NCBI RefSeq assembly: GCF_048323675.1
Contig: NZ_JBLWFK010000003.1
Span: forward strand, 186,001 to 250,000
Source: Mangrovimicrobium sp048323675
Lineage (GTDB): Bacteria; Pseudomonadota; Gammaproteobacteria; Pseudomonadales; Halieaceae
DNA length: 64,000 bases
Reading direction: 5' to 3'
Under the pieces are notes generated by a model. That model was not told the DNA's origin, searched no databases, and saw nothing but the letters and a program-made list of their open reading frames with translations. Made by a program: the position numbers and the translations under genes. Below, one piece after another: positions 52,355 to 60,978 of this stretch. Numbering within the stretch: position 1 is the stretch's first letter; each line of letters opens with the position of its first letter.

Positions 52355-53332
52355 ATGACACTGAAAACACGGTTTAGCGAACTTCTGGGGATCGAGTACC
52401 CCATCGTACAGGGTGGCATGATGTGGGTGGGCCGCGCGGAACTGGCGGCTGCCGTTTCCAACGCCGGCGGCCTCGGCATCCTCACCGCCCTCACCCAGCC
52501 CACCCCGGATGACCTGCGCAAGGAAATCGAGCGCTGCCGGGAAATGACCGACAAGCCCTTCGGTGTGAACCTCACCATCCTGCCTTCCGTGAACCCGCCC
52601 CCCTACGCCGAGTACCGCAAGGCGATCATCGACATGGGTGTGAAGATCGTCGAAACCGCAGGCCACAACCCGGGCGAGCACGTCGAGGACTTCAAAAACA
52701 ACGGCATCATCGTCGTGCACAAGTGCACCGCGGTGCGCCACGCCCTGTCCGCCGAACGCATGGGCGTCGACGCGATCTCCATCGACGGCTTCGAGTGTGC
52801 CGGCCACCCCGGTGAAGACGACATCCCCGGCCTGATCCTGATTCCGGCGGCTGCCGACAAGGTGAAGATCCCGATGATCGCCTCCGGCGGCTTCGGCGAC
52901 GGCCGCGGCCTGGTGGCCGCGCTGGCCCTGGGCGCCGACGGCATCAACATGGGCACCCGTTTCTGCGCGACGAAAGAAGCGCCGATCCACGACAATATCA
53001 AGCAGTTGCTGGTGGACAACGACGAGCGCGACACCAATCTGATCTTCCGCTCCCTGCGCAACACCGGCCGCGTCGCCAAGACCAGCCGCTCCAGCGAAGT
53101 GGTGGAAATCCTCCGCAACCCGGAAGCCGAGTTCAAGGACGTGGCGCACCTGGTGAAAGGCGCCGACGGCCGCGTCGCGCTGGAAACCGGTAACGTCGAC
53201 GCGGGCCTGGTCTGGGCTGGCCAGATCCAGGGCCTGATCCACGACATCCCGAGCTGTGAAGAACTGATCAAGCGCATCGTCGATGACGCGACCGCGATCA
53301 TCAACAGCCGCCTGCCTGGCTTTACTGGCTGA
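52355..53332 (+). CDS. Nitronate monooxygenase / 2-nitropropane dioxygenase-like flavoprotein
   Basis: FMN-dependent TIM-barrel protein of 325 residues: LLGIEYPIVQGGMMWVGRAELAAAVSNAGGLGIL at the N-terminus, IDGFECAGHPGEDDI with the catalytic-type His, ASGGFGDGRGLVAALALGADGINMGTRF for phosphate binding. Members oxidise nitronates or act as enoyl reductases or trans-2-enoyl-CoA-related enzymes, so the true reaction is open. GGAG lies ahead of the ATG. The 142-base gap after the ferredoxin oxidoreductase gene holds no gene. Confidence 0.9.
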   Translation: MTLKTRFSELLGIEYPIVQGGMMWVGRAELAAAVSNAGGLGILTALTQPTPDDLRKEIERCREMTDKPFGVNLTILPSVNPPPYAEYRKAIIDMGVKIVETAGHNPGEHVEDFKNNGIIVVHKCTAVRHALSAERMGVDAISIDGFECAGHPGEDDIPGLILIPAAADKVKIPMIASGGFGDGRGLVAALALGADGINMGTRFCATKEAPIHDNIKQLLVDNDERDTNLIFRSLRNTGRVAKTSRSSEVVEILRNPEAEFKDVAHLVKGADGRVALETGNVDAGLVWAGQIQGLIHDIPSCEELIKRIVDDATAIINSRLPGFTG

Positions 53333-53344
53333 TAGCGCCCCCTT

Positions 53345-53371
53345 CCGGGTTCGTCCCAATGACGAACCCGG
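53345..53371. terminator. Strong hairpin between convergent genes
   Basis: Perfect 11-bp stem CCGGGTTCGTC (53345-53355) / GACGAACCCGG (53361-53371) with a 5-base loop, 12 bases past the flavoprotein stop and 13 bases from the converging beta-lactamase stop. No T-run, but position and stem support a bidirectional terminator. Confidence 0.65.
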
Positions 53372-53384
53372 ATTATCCCCCCGC

Positions 53385-54605
53385 TTACATCTCCCCCTGC
53401 CCCAGGCTCCCGGTGAGCTCCGCCAGGATCCGGTATGCCGCGCCAATGCGCGCCGCGTTCGGGTAATTGCGGTTCGCCAGTATCACGATGCCCACGGCCT
53501 CCCCTGGCACGAAAACCACGTAGGCGCCGAAGCCGTTGGTGGACCCCGTCTTGTTGTACAGCGCGCTGGCCGCAGGCGGCAGCGGCGGCTCGAGCGCAAC
53601 CGCCGGCTGCGCCTCCATGGCCATCTCGCGCGAATTGCCCGCCAGCAGGCGGTCCAGCGACACCGGGTAGGGATAGCGCTCCCAGGCCAGCCCCTGGACC
53701 GTCTCGCCCGCCCTGAAATAGCCCGTGTGGGTGGTCTCGATGGCCTGGCGCATCGCGGCCCCGAACTGTAGCGGGTTCATATTGGCTTCCACAAAGCGGA
53801 TCAGGTCGCGGGCGCTGGTCTTGATGCCGTAGGCCTCGGCGTCGAACATCCCGGGGTTCACGCGAATCGGCTGGTTGTCCGCGTTGTGGCCCCAGGCGTA
53901 CAGCTCCGCAGCGGAATCGGGCACGTGGAGAAAGGTATTGCGCAGGCCCAGTGCAGCGAGCACACGGGTCTCCATCGCCGCAGTAAACTCCGGGCCCAGG
54001 GCAATGCCGGCGAGATATCCGGCAAGGCCGATACTCGGGTTGGAATACCTGCGCAACGCACCGGGAGCGGCAAGTGGCTGCCACTGCTGGAAATAGTCGA
54101 TCATCTGAGCCGTATCGACGACGCTGTCGGGCATCTGCAGGGGCAGCCCGCCGGCGGTGTAGGTGGCCAGGTGGAGGAGGCTCGCACGGTTGATGGGCGC
54201 ATCCCGCAACCCGGGCAGGTACTGACCCGGGTGGTCACCGAGCGACAGGCTTCCCGCTGCCTGCGCGTAGGCGAGCAGCGTCGCGGTAAAGGTTTTGCTG
54301 ACCGAGCCCACCTCGAACAGCGTGTCCGGTGTCACCGGCCGGGCGCTTTCCAGGGAGGCAACACCAAAACTGAAAAACCGGGTCTCGCCGTGATAGCTGA
54401 CGGCTACGGCCACTCCCGGAACCGCGTATTCGCGCATCACGGGAGTGATCGCGGCGTCGACGATGCTCTCCAGGGAGGCTCCCGCACCGGCCGCTGATCC
54501 CCCGCTGGATGCAATGCCCGAGAACAAGCCAATCACCAGGGCCAGGCAGGCTCGCCTGCCATGAGCTGCGGAGCGCGCCACACAGGCTTGTGTCGAATTC
54601 AACAT
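53385..54605 (-). CDS. Class C (AmpC-type) beta-lactamase
   Basis: Periplasmic serine beta-lactamase of 406 residues. All class C motifs are present: SVSK at 101-104 (nucleophile Ser101), YSN at 187-189, and KTG at 352-354 in LYNKTGSTNGFGAYVVFVP. The N-terminal ~40 residues hold a basic start and a hydrophobic stretch (ACLALVIGLFSGIASSGGSAAG), fitting a secretion signal. AAGGA lies before the ATG. No ampR regulator gene is next to it, so expression is probably not AmpR-inducible from an adjacent gene. Hydrolysis of cephalosporins is expected from the family, not shown. Confidence 0.93.
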   Translation of the reverse strand: MLNSTQACVARSAAHGRRACLALVIGLFSGIASSGGSAAGAGASLESIVDAAITPVMREYAVPGVAVAVSYHGETRFFSFGVASLESARPVTPDTLFEVGSVSKTFTATLLAYAQAAGSLSLGDHPGQYLPGLRDAPINRASLLHLATYTAGGLPLQMPDSVVDTAQMIDYFQQWQPLAAPGALRRYSNPSIGLAGYLAGIALGPEFTAAMETRVLAALGLRNTFLHVPDSAAELYAWGHNADNQPIRVNPGMFDAEAYGIKTSARDLIRFVEANMNPLQFGAAMRQAIETTHTGYFRAGETVQGLAWERYPYPVSLDRLLAGNSREMAMEAQPAVALEPPLPPAASALYNKTGSTNGFGAYVVFVPGEAVGIVILANRNYPNAARIGAAYRILAELTGSLGQGEM

Positions 54606-54780
54606 GGGGGTCCTTACACCGGGAAAACAGGCAGATTGCAGGGTATCACAGCGGTATCCCGACCAGCATTGGGCCGCGCCATGGCAGCAAACGGCAACGC
54701 CGATGGCTACCCGAACAGCAATTCATTGACTGTCCCGGCGTGCACGCAGCAACCGGCGTGGGCCGGGAATTGCGGTTGAA

Positions 54781-54975
54781 CTATTCGTCGCTGATGGAGA
54801 TCGCATTGGCCGGACACTGCCCGACCGCTGCGCGCACCGCTTCCTCGAACTCCTCCGGCACCTCTGCGACCAGCACGACGGCGTAACCGTCGTCGTGCAG
54901 TTCGAACACCTCGGGGCAGAGGCCGAGGCAGACGCCGAAACCGGCGCAGATATCCGCATCCACACGGACTTTCAT
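54781..54975 (-). CDS. Small [3Fe-4S]/[4Fe-4S] ferredoxin of P450 type
   Basis: A 64-residue ferredoxin: KVRVDADICAGFGVCLGLCPEVFEL, then QCPANAISI. Cys10, Cys16 and the C-terminal Cys match P450-associated [3Fe-4S] ferredoxins; Cys20 is an extra. GGAGG precedes the ATG, and the start overlaps the P450 stop as ATGA, so the two genes were translationally coupled. Because the P450 is broken, the ferredoxin may now be an orphan, or serve another P450. Confidence 0.9.
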   Translation of the reverse strand: MKVRVDADICAGFGVCLGLCPEVFELHDDGYAVVLVAEVPEEFEEAVRAAVGQCPANAISISDE

Positions 54976-55463
54976 TGGGCAGCCTCCGGCGCCACATCGA
55001 ACTCCAGGACGAGGTGAGTGAGGCCGCGCAGGATGAAGGTGGGCAGGTAGCTGTAGTTGCGCGCCCCGGGCGGCCCGTGGACTTTCTCGGAGACGCGAAT
55101 GTCGGTGGTGCGGTCGAACATGCGGTTGAGGCTGACCACCGCCTCGGCCCGTGCCAGCGGGGTGCCCGGACAGGCGTGGCGGCCGCGGCCGAAGGCCACG
55201 TGCAAGCGGGCGTTTTGCCGGTCCACCTGGAACTCCGCGGGATTCTCGAACTGGCGGGCGTCGCGGTTGGCGGCGCTGTTGGCGATATACAGGAAGCTGC
55301 CCGCGGGAATATCGACGCCGCCGACCCGGGTCGGCTTTTTCGCCAGGCGGAAGTCACCCTTGACCGGGCCCTCGAAGCGCAGGGGGAACTCCCCTGCACG
55401 TACCGTAGCAGGGCGGGCGGAGTGGGGGGAGCGCCGGCTTTCCAGGCCGCGGTAGCCGAGTCG
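54972..55463 (-). pseudogene. Cytochrome P450, C-terminal remnant
   Basis: Clear P450 sequence from the K-helix region to the end: LRFEGPVKGDF, GVDIPAGSFLYIANSAANRD, heme loop HVAFGRGRHACPGTPLARAE, and HGPPGARNYSYLPTFILRGL. About 260 N-terminal residues (B to J helices, including the I-helix) are missing, and no start codon suited to a working enzyme exists. The homology begins near 55400. The frame is continuous upstream to the stop codon of the RHH gene at 55464. It looks like the result of a deletion that fused the RHH locus to the P450 tail; the coupled ferredoxin survives intact. Confidence 0.85.
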
Positions 55464-55655
55464 TTACTCTGCCGGGCCTGCGTCCCCGAAGACCTTGTCC
55501 TTCCAGTCCGCCCCCAGTGCCTGTTCGATGTATTCGCGCATGAACTGGCGGATTTTCTGCGACGGGGTGACGTCTTCCTGCGCGCACAGTTGTTCAAATG
55601 CCGCTTTCTTTTGTGGATCAACCAGCACGGTCAGTCGTGCGGTGCGCTTTTCCAT
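55464..55655 (-). CDS. Ribbon-helix-helix (CopG/Arc-like) protein
   Basis: A 63-residue protein starting MEKRTARLTVLVDPQKKAAFEQLC, with the beta-strand (ARLTVLVD) and helices (QKKAAFEQLCAQ, TPSQKIRQFMREYIEQAL) of an RHH DNA-binding dimer. Stand-alone RHH proteins often autoregulate or act as antitoxins; no toxin gene lies beside it. Its stop is directly followed, in frame, by the P450 remnant. The perfect palindrome at 55864-55879 could be its operator (inference). Confidence 0.75.
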   Translation of the reverse strand: MEKRTARLTVLVDPQKKAAFEQLCAQEDVTPSQKIRQFMREYIEQALGADWKDKVFGDAGPAE

Positions 55656-56001
55656 GATTTTACTCGCTGTCCGACGATCGGGGTGCGCCTGCCTGAGGCG
55701 GGAGTGTACCCGGGGAGTGCGCCCGGCCCAAACCGGAGCTTCCGGCTGGCGAAAGCACTCTGTTGCCCCGATTGCATGTCCTGCGTGTCACAGGGAGGCT
55801 CCGGGCTGCCAGCTGGCTGCATCGAATTCCTGGCATCCAGCCTGAAATCCAATTTAATGTTAATTGTATTATAATACAACACACACCGGCCCCCCCTGAG
55901 CCAGGCACCGGTACGGCGGCCCCACGCAGCTGGTAGCGCCGGATACAGGCAGCAGGCAAGGCCTGCCCATACACCCCTGAATTGGAGCGCGGATTCCCAC
56001 A
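55656..56001. promoter_or_regulatory. Divergent region between RHH and SulP genes with perfect palindrome
   Basis: A 346-base gene-free stretch. The A+T-rich centre holds the perfect 16-bp palindrome TTGTATTATAATACAA (55864-55879), which contains the consensus -10 hexamer TATAAT (55870-55875). It may be both promoter and operator, giving the SulP gene a leader of about 120 bases. No convincing -35 is visible. The remaining sequence is unremarkable. Confidence 0.55.
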
Positions 56002-57744
56002 ATGCCCCAGCGTAAACACCTGATCTCACTGCGCCCGGGGCATGCGCTGCGCGAGGTACTGGCAGAGGGCTACGGCCGCAGCGACCTGCGCAGGGACCTG
56101 CTGGCCGGAGTCACCGTCGGGGTGATCGCAATCCCCCTGGCAATGGCCCTGGCGATTGCCAGCGGCGTGGCACCACAGCACGGCCTGTATACAGCGATAA
56201 TCGCCGGGGCGATTATCGCGCTGGCCGGTGGCAGCCGGTTCAGCATTTCCGGGCCGACCGCGGCTTTCGTGGTTATCCTGCAGCCGCTGACCGCGAAGTA
56301 CGGGCTCGGCGGCCTGCTGCTGGCCTCCCTCATGGCCGGCGCCATCCTCATGGCCATGGCCTATGCCCGGCTCGGCCGCTTCATCGAGTACATCCCCGCA
56401 TCGGTAACCCTGGGCTTTACCGGTGGTATCGCGATCGTCATCGCGGTATTGCAGGTCCCCGACTTCACCGGGCTCGCCATCACCGGGATGCCCGATGACT
56501 TCATCGGCAAACTGGCCGCGATTGCCGGCAACCTGCACCGGTTCGATCTCGCGAGCACCGGTCTGGCACTGTTTACCCTTGCGCTAATGCTGGCCTGGCC
56601 TCGACTGCGCACGCCGGTTCCGCCTCACCTGCCGGCACTGGTGCTGTCCTCCGTGCTGGGTATCGTCCTGGCGCACTTTGGCAATGAAGTGGACACCATC
56701 GGCTCGCGCTTCCACTACCTGCTGGCCGACGGCACTACAGCCGGCGGGATTCCGCCCTTCCTGCCGGAGCTCGACTGGCCGTGGCGCCATCCCGGCGCAG
56801 GCGGGGAGCCCCTGCAACTGTCCTTCGCGCTGTTTTCAGAACTGCTGCCGGCGGCCTTTGCCATTGCTGTGCTGGGGGCCATCGAATCGCTGCTCTGCGC
56901 GGTGGTCCTGGACGGTATGTCGGGCAAGCGCCACAGCGCCAACAGCGAACTGCTGGCGCAGGGGCTGGCCAACGTGGTGACACCGTTTTTCGGCGGGATT
57001 ACCGCGACCGCAGCGCTCGCGCGCTCGGCCTCCAACTTCCGCGCCGGGGCGGTTTCTCCGCTGGCGGCCCTCATCCACTCTGTTGTCGTATTATCCGGCT
57101 TGCTGGTGTTCGCCGGCACGCTGGCCTTCGTGCCAATGCCGGCCATGGCGGCGATGCTGATGGTGGTGGCCTGGCAGATGAGCGAAGCCGACAAAATTGT
57201 CCGCCTGGTCCGCAAGTCTCCGGCCAGCGACGTCGCGGTATTGCTCACCTGTCTTTCACTGACGGTCCTGTTCGACATGGTGATCGCCATCACCGCCGGT
57301 ATCCTGCTGGCGTCAGTACTGTTCATGAAGGAAATCGCCACCCTCACCCAGGTGGTGGAGATAACCGATAACCGCGAGCTGCTGCCCCGCCCCCCGCCCG
57401 CCAACTGGCGTGTATTCAAGGTCAACGGCCCGCTGTTTTTCGCCGCCGCGGATCGCATTCTCGGTGAACTGGTGCAGCGTACAGAGGGCGCCCGGGGCCT
57501 CGTCCTGCACATGCGCTACAGCGCCTATCTCGATGCGGGCGGACTCGCGGCAATAGAAAAGCTGCTCACCCACTGTGAACGACAGGGGGTTTCCATCCGC
57601 TTTTCCGACTGGCAGTTCCAGCCCCTGAAGACACTGGCCAGGGCCCGCGACGAAAACCGCGGACCACTGGACCTCTCACATCCCACCCTGGCAGATGCAC
57701 TCGATAACCTGGAGGAGACCCAAAAGCCCCATGAAACTGGATAA
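56002..57744 (+). CDS. SulP/SLC26-family anion transporter with STAS domain
   Basis: A 580-residue inner-membrane transporter. DLLAGVTVGVIAIPLAMALAIASGVAPQHGLYTAI is the SulP signature; about 12-14 hydrophobic segments follow, with GGITATAALARSASNFRAGA in the transport domain, and a C-terminal STAS domain from about 470 (WRVFKVNGPLFFAAADRILGEL). The pattern resembles E. coli DauA (dicarboxylate) more than plant sulfate carriers; bicarbonate and sulfate remain options. The gene end overlaps the next small gene by 14 bases. Confidence 0.92.
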   Translation: MPQRKHLISLRPGHALREVLAEGYGRSDLRRDLLAGVTVGVIAIPLAMALAIASGVAPQHGLYTAIIAGAIIALAGGSRFSISGPTAAFVVILQPLTAKYGLGGLLLASLMAGAILMAMAYARLGRFIEYIPASVTLGFTGGIAIVIAVLQVPDFTGLAITGMPDDFIGKLAAIAGNLHRFDLASTGLALFTLALMLAWPRLRTPVPPHLPALVLSSVLGIVLAHFGNEVDTIGSRFHYLLADGTTAGGIPPFLPELDWPWRHPGAGGEPLQLSFALFSELLPAAFAIAVLGAIESLLCAVVLDGMSGKRHSANSELLAQGLANVVTPFFGGITATAALARSASNFRAGAVSPLAALIHSVVVLSGLLVFAGTLAFVPMPAMAAMLMVVAWQMSEADKIVRLVRKSPASDVAVLLTCLSLTVLFDMVIAITAGILLASVLFMKEIATLTQVVEITDNRELLPRPPPANWRVFKVNGPLFFAAADRILGELVQRTEGARGLVLHMRYSAYLDAGGLAAIEKLLTHCERQGVSIRFSDWQFQPLKTLARARDENRGPLDLSHPTLADALDNLEETQKPHETG

Positions 57745-57961
57745 CGCAATCGATCTCGGCGCACAGGGCGCATGGAAGGAAGCCCAGGTCATGGTCAATC
57801 CATCGCTGCCGACGGAATGGTTCGTGATGCTGCGCGACGCCCACTACAAGTCGTTTATCCTCGCCGATAACGACGACAGCCCGATCTCGACGGATGACCT
57901 CAACGCACTGGCGCAACTCATCCGCGCGATTGGGCTGAAAGACTTCACTGTTATTTTTTAA
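57731..57961 (+). CDS. Small conserved-looking protein coupled to SulP, function unknown
   Basis: A 76-residue protein (MKLDNAIDLGAQGAWKEAQ...LKDFTVIF) with no family I recognise. It contains no membrane segment or metal motif; a mixed alpha/beta pattern is likely. The start overlaps the SulP end by 14 bases, with GGAGGAGA inside the SulP reading frame about 10 bases ahead, so it is translationally coupled. 21 bases separate it from yjdM. A cytoplasmic accessory of the transporter is possible, from position only. Confidence 0.65.
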   Translation: MKLDNAIDLGAQGAWKEAQVMVNPSLPTEWFVMLRDAHYKSFILADNDDSPISTDDLNALAQLIRAIGLKDFTVIF

Positions 57962-57982
57962 TCCCGGAAAAAGGAACCAGCT

Positions 57983-58324
57983 ATGAGCGGCTATCCCCCC
58001 TGCCCCCAATGCCAGTCGACATTCACCTATGAGGACCGCGACCAGCTGGTCTGCCCGGAGTGCGGCCACGAATGGCAGGCCGGCACGGAACAAGGCGACG
58101 CTGTCGCCACGGTCAAGGATGCCAACGGCAACGACCTTGTCGAAGGCGACAACGCGACGCTGATCAAGGACCTCAAGGTCAAGGGCACCTCGACCGTGCT
58201 GAAAGTGGGCACGAAAATCCGGATCAACCGGATCGTCGACGGCGATCACAATATCGATTGCCGGGTCGACAAGGCCGGAGCGATGATGCTGAAGTCGGAG
58301 TTCGTCAAGAAATCCAACCCCTGA
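57983..58324 (+). CDS. yjdM: YjdM/PhnA-like Zn-ribbon protein
   Basis: A 113-residue protein with an N-terminal zinc ribbon (CPQCQSTFTYEDRDQLVCPECGHEW) and the PhnA/YjdM C-terminal domain (VKDANGNDLVEGDNATLIKDLKVKG...DGDHNIDCRVD). Despite the old name 'alkylphosphonate utilisation', the family's true role is not settled. AAAAAGGA lies ahead of the ATG. Last gene of the SulP operon. Confidence 0.92.
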   Translation: MSGYPPCPQCQSTFTYEDRDQLVCPECGHEWQAGTEQGDAVATVKDANGNDLVEGDNATLIKDLKVKGTSTVLKVGTKIRINRIVDGDHNIDCRVDKAGAMMLKSEFVKKSNP

Positions 58325-58340
58325 ACAGGGAGAGAGGCAG

Positions 58341-58358
58341 CGGGTCCGGCCGGACCCG
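58341..58358. terminator. Perfect palindrome between convergent yjdM and hydratase genes
   Basis: 18-bp perfect palindrome CGGGTCCGGCCGGACCCG, 17 bases past the yjdM stop, before the converging minus-strand gene. It can form a G+C-rich hairpin, without a T-tract. Confidence 0.45.
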
Positions 58359-58388
58359 GCGCCCCCCTCACCGCGAAAGGATCAGGGC

Positions 58389-59198
58389 TCAGGATTTCCG
58401 GCTGCTGGGAAACACCGGCGCCCGCTTCTCCTGCAGCGCCTTCACCCCCTCCTGGTGATCCGGGGTGCGCACCGACACCGCCTCGTAGGCGATACCGGCC
58501 TCCAGCACGCTGCTGGCCATGCGCTTGAGTTCCATGTTGGTCAGCACCTTGGTCCAGCGGATCGCGTTCTGGGCGCCGTTCAGGAGCTTCTCACACAGCG
58601 CGTCGACGGCGGCGTCGAGTTCCTCGGCGGGCAGGCACTTGTTGACCAGGCCGATCTCCGCCGCGCGCTGGGCGCTGAGCAGTTCACCGGTGAGCAGGAA
58701 CTCCTTGGCCAGGGTGAGGCCGATGCGCTGGGGCCAGATCAGCGCCCCGCCGTCGCCGGCCACCAGGCCGAGGGCCACGTGGGGGTCGCCGATCTTCGCT
58801 TTCTCGCTGGCGTAGATGATGTCGCAGAACAGGGCCAGGGTGGCGCCGAGGCCCACCGCGTGGCCGTTCATGCGGCAGATCAGCGGCTTTTCCAGGTCGA
58901 GGATGGCGCCGAGGATGCGCTTGGCCTGCTGCAGGTCCTTCTCGAACAGGTGCGGGTTGGCCGCGTTGTTGGCGAGGTGGTCGAGGTTACCGCCCGCGGA
59001 GAACGCCTTGCCGGCGCCGGTCAGCACGATCACGTCCGAGCCCTCGTCCATAGCGGCCACGGTAAATACTTCCGCCAGCTCCTCGTGCATGAGCGCGTTC
59101 ACTGCGTTCATCGACTCGGGCATGTTCATGGTGATCGTCAGCCGCCGGCCCTCGCGGGTCAGGGCGAGGGTCTCGTACTGGGGTAACTGCTTTGCCAT
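58389..59198 (-). CDS. Enoyl-CoA hydratase/isomerase family protein
   Basis: Crotonase-fold protein of 269 residues: GKAFSAGGNLDHL is the first oxyanion segment and NGHAVGLGATLALFCDIIYAS the second; FTVAAMDEGSDVIVLTGAG and ERIGLTL-type (QRIGLTLAKEFLLTGELL) regions are intact. Hydration or isomerisation of an enoyl-CoA is expected. GAGGAA precedes the ATG. It lies 16 bases from the KstD-like flavoprotein gene, so the two are co-transcribed. Confidence 0.93.
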   Translation of the reverse strand: MAKQLPQYETLALTREGRRLTITMNMPESMNAVNALMHEELAEVFTVAAMDEGSDVIVLTGAGKAFSAGGNLDHLANNAANPHLFEKDLQQAKRILGAILDLEKPLICRMNGHAVGLGATLALFCDIIYASEKAKIGDPHVALGLVAGDGGALIWPQRIGLTLAKEFLLTGELLSAQRAAEIGLVNKCLPAEELDAAVDALCEKLLNGAQNAIRWTKVLTNMELKRMASSVLEAGIAYEAVSVRTPDHQEGVKALQEKRAPVFPSSRKS

Positions 59199-59214
59199 CG
59201 GGTTCCTCTACACG

Positions 59215-60936
59215 CTATTCGGCGGCTTCCGGCGCCTGCAGTTTGCCGGCGCGCACGGCGATGTCTTCCGCCGCCACATAACCAAAGGTCATCGCGGGGC
59301 CGATTGTACCCCCAGCACCGGGGTAACGGTTACCGAAAGGTGTACCGGAGTTGTTGCCGGCGGCGTAGAGGCCGACTATCGGCTGGTCCTTGCCATCCAG
59401 TACCCGGGCGCTGGCGTCCGCCTTGAGGCCGCCCTTGGTACCGAGGTCGCCGGCGTTGATCGGCACCGCGTAGTACGGGGCCTTGTCGATCGACCCGAGG
59501 CAGGGATTGGGCGCGATGTTGGCGTCGCCGAACATGCGGTCGTAGTCGTTGCCGCCGCGGCCGAACTCCTCATCGGTCCCGCTGCGGGCGTACTGGTTCA
59601 TGTTGTTGACGGTCTGGCGCAGGGCCTGCACCGGGATATTGATCTTGGCGGCCAGCGCGTCGATGCTGTCGGCCTTGAAGATGTAGTGGTCCCACCAGTC
59701 CACCGGGATGCTGCAGTCGGGCATGATGATGCTCGGCAGCAGGCCGCCGGCGGTCCATTTCTTGCGGAACTTGGCGTCGAACACCAGCCAGCAGGGGTTG
59801 TTCGCCCCGGTCGCCAGGTGATCCGCCACCATGGCGCAGCCGAATTCGTCATAGCCGCAGGCCTCGTTGACGAAACGCACGCCGAGCCGGTTCACGCAGA
59901 CGCTGTGGGGACGGCCCACGTCGAAGGCCGCCTGATGAATTTCCTCGAAGTTGGAGGCTTTCGGCATCGGCAGGTGCATGGTGGGCATCCACCAGGCGTC
60001 GTCGGTGTGCTCGGTGGCGGCGCCGACCTGCACGCCGGCCAGCAGGGCCTCGCCGCGGTTGGCATCTTCCGGAGTACTGCTGTGGCGGGTCAGGCCGGGC
60101 ACCGGCAGGTAGCGGTCGCGCAGTTCCTGGTTCCACTCGAAACCACCGGCGGCCAGCACCACGCCGTGGCGCGCCTCGATTTCATAACAGCGGCCGAAGT
60201 TGCTGACTTTCACACCCTTCACTTCACCGCCGGTCATCACCAGTTCGTCCAGTTTCGTTTCCAGGCGGATTTCCACGCCGCGATCGAAAAGCTGCTTGAA
60301 TACATAGCCCATCAGCGCCCCGCCCTGGGTAAAGCGACGATCGCGCTTGCCGATCAGGCGGGTGGAGAGATCGCTCCAGTAGGTCCAGGCCATTTTCAGG
60401 AAAACCTTGATCCAGCCTGGCGACTGGGTAGAAATGGCGAAGAACTGCGGCAGGTCGATGGCATAGCGGCCGAGCACCTTGAAGCGGTTGTACTGCTCGC
60501 GCATGAAGGGAAAGCGGTCGCCCAGGTCGCGGCCATCGAAGGTGTCGCAGACGATGGAGCGGTCGGCGCGAGCGCCGGGCAGGCTGTGGAAGTAGTCTGG
60601 CCAGGCGGCGACGAACAGGGGCACGCCCATGCCCTTGAGGAACTTCGCCATCTCCGGCGCCTTGTCGAGGAATGCCGCCAGGCGGTCCTTCTGGATCGGC
60701 ACTTCAATCAGGCTGTCGAGGTAGGTCTCCACTTCCTCGCGGCTGTCGCCATTGGCTTCCAGCTGGTGGTTGGGAATCCACATCACACCGCCGGAGGTGG
60801 CGGAGGTGCCGCCAAACTTGTGGGCTTTCTCCACGACCAGCACGGAAAGACCGAGGTCCGCCGCCCGCAGCGCGGCCATGGCACCGGCGGAACCGGAGCC
60901 GACAACGATCACGTCATACACTTCTTTATTGCTCAT
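59215..60936 (-). CDS. FAD-dependent oxidoreductase, 3-ketosteroid dehydrogenase (KstD)-like
   Basis: A 573-residue flavoprotein of the fumarate reductase/KstD superfamily. GSGSAG at 13-18 binds FAD, EKAHKFGGTSATSGG follows, and the C-terminal GLYAAGNNSGTPFGNRYPGAGGTIGPAMTFGYVAA is the second FAD-binding segment typical of KstD proteins. KstD enzymes introduce a 1,2 double bond in 3-ketosteroids; a related dehydrogenation of another cyclic ketone is equally possible. The ATG at 60936 has GGAG 6 bases upstream and is preferred over the TTG before it. Confidence 0.9.
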   Translation of the reverse strand: MSNKEVYDVIVVGSGSAGAMAALRAADLGLSVLVVEKAHKFGGTSATSGGVMWIPNHQLEANGDSREEVETYLDSLIEVPIQKDRLAAFLDKAPEMAKFLKGMGVPLFVAAWPDYFHSLPGARADRSIVCDTFDGRDLGDRFPFMREQYNRFKVLGRYAIDLPQFFAISTQSPGWIKVFLKMAWTYWSDLSTRLIGKRDRRFTQGGALMGYVFKQLFDRGVEIRLETKLDELVMTGGEVKGVKVSNFGRCYEIEARHGVVLAAGGFEWNQELRDRYLPVPGLTRHSSTPEDANRGEALLAGVQVGAATEHTDDAWWMPTMHLPMPKASNFEEIHQAAFDVGRPHSVCVNRLGVRFVNEACGYDEFGCAMVADHLATGANNPCWLVFDAKFRKKWTAGGLLPSIIMPDCSIPVDWWDHYIFKADSIDALAAKINIPVQALRQTVNNMNQYARSGTDEEFGRGGNDYDRMFGDANIAPNPCLGSIDKAPYYAVPINAGDLGTKGGLKADASARVLDGKDQPIVGLYAAGNNSGTPFGNRYPGAGGTIGPAMTFGYVAAEDIAVRAGKLQAPEAAE

Positions 60937-60978
60937 CAATTACTCCGCTATTGGGCTTTCCTGTTGTTTGGCGTTACT

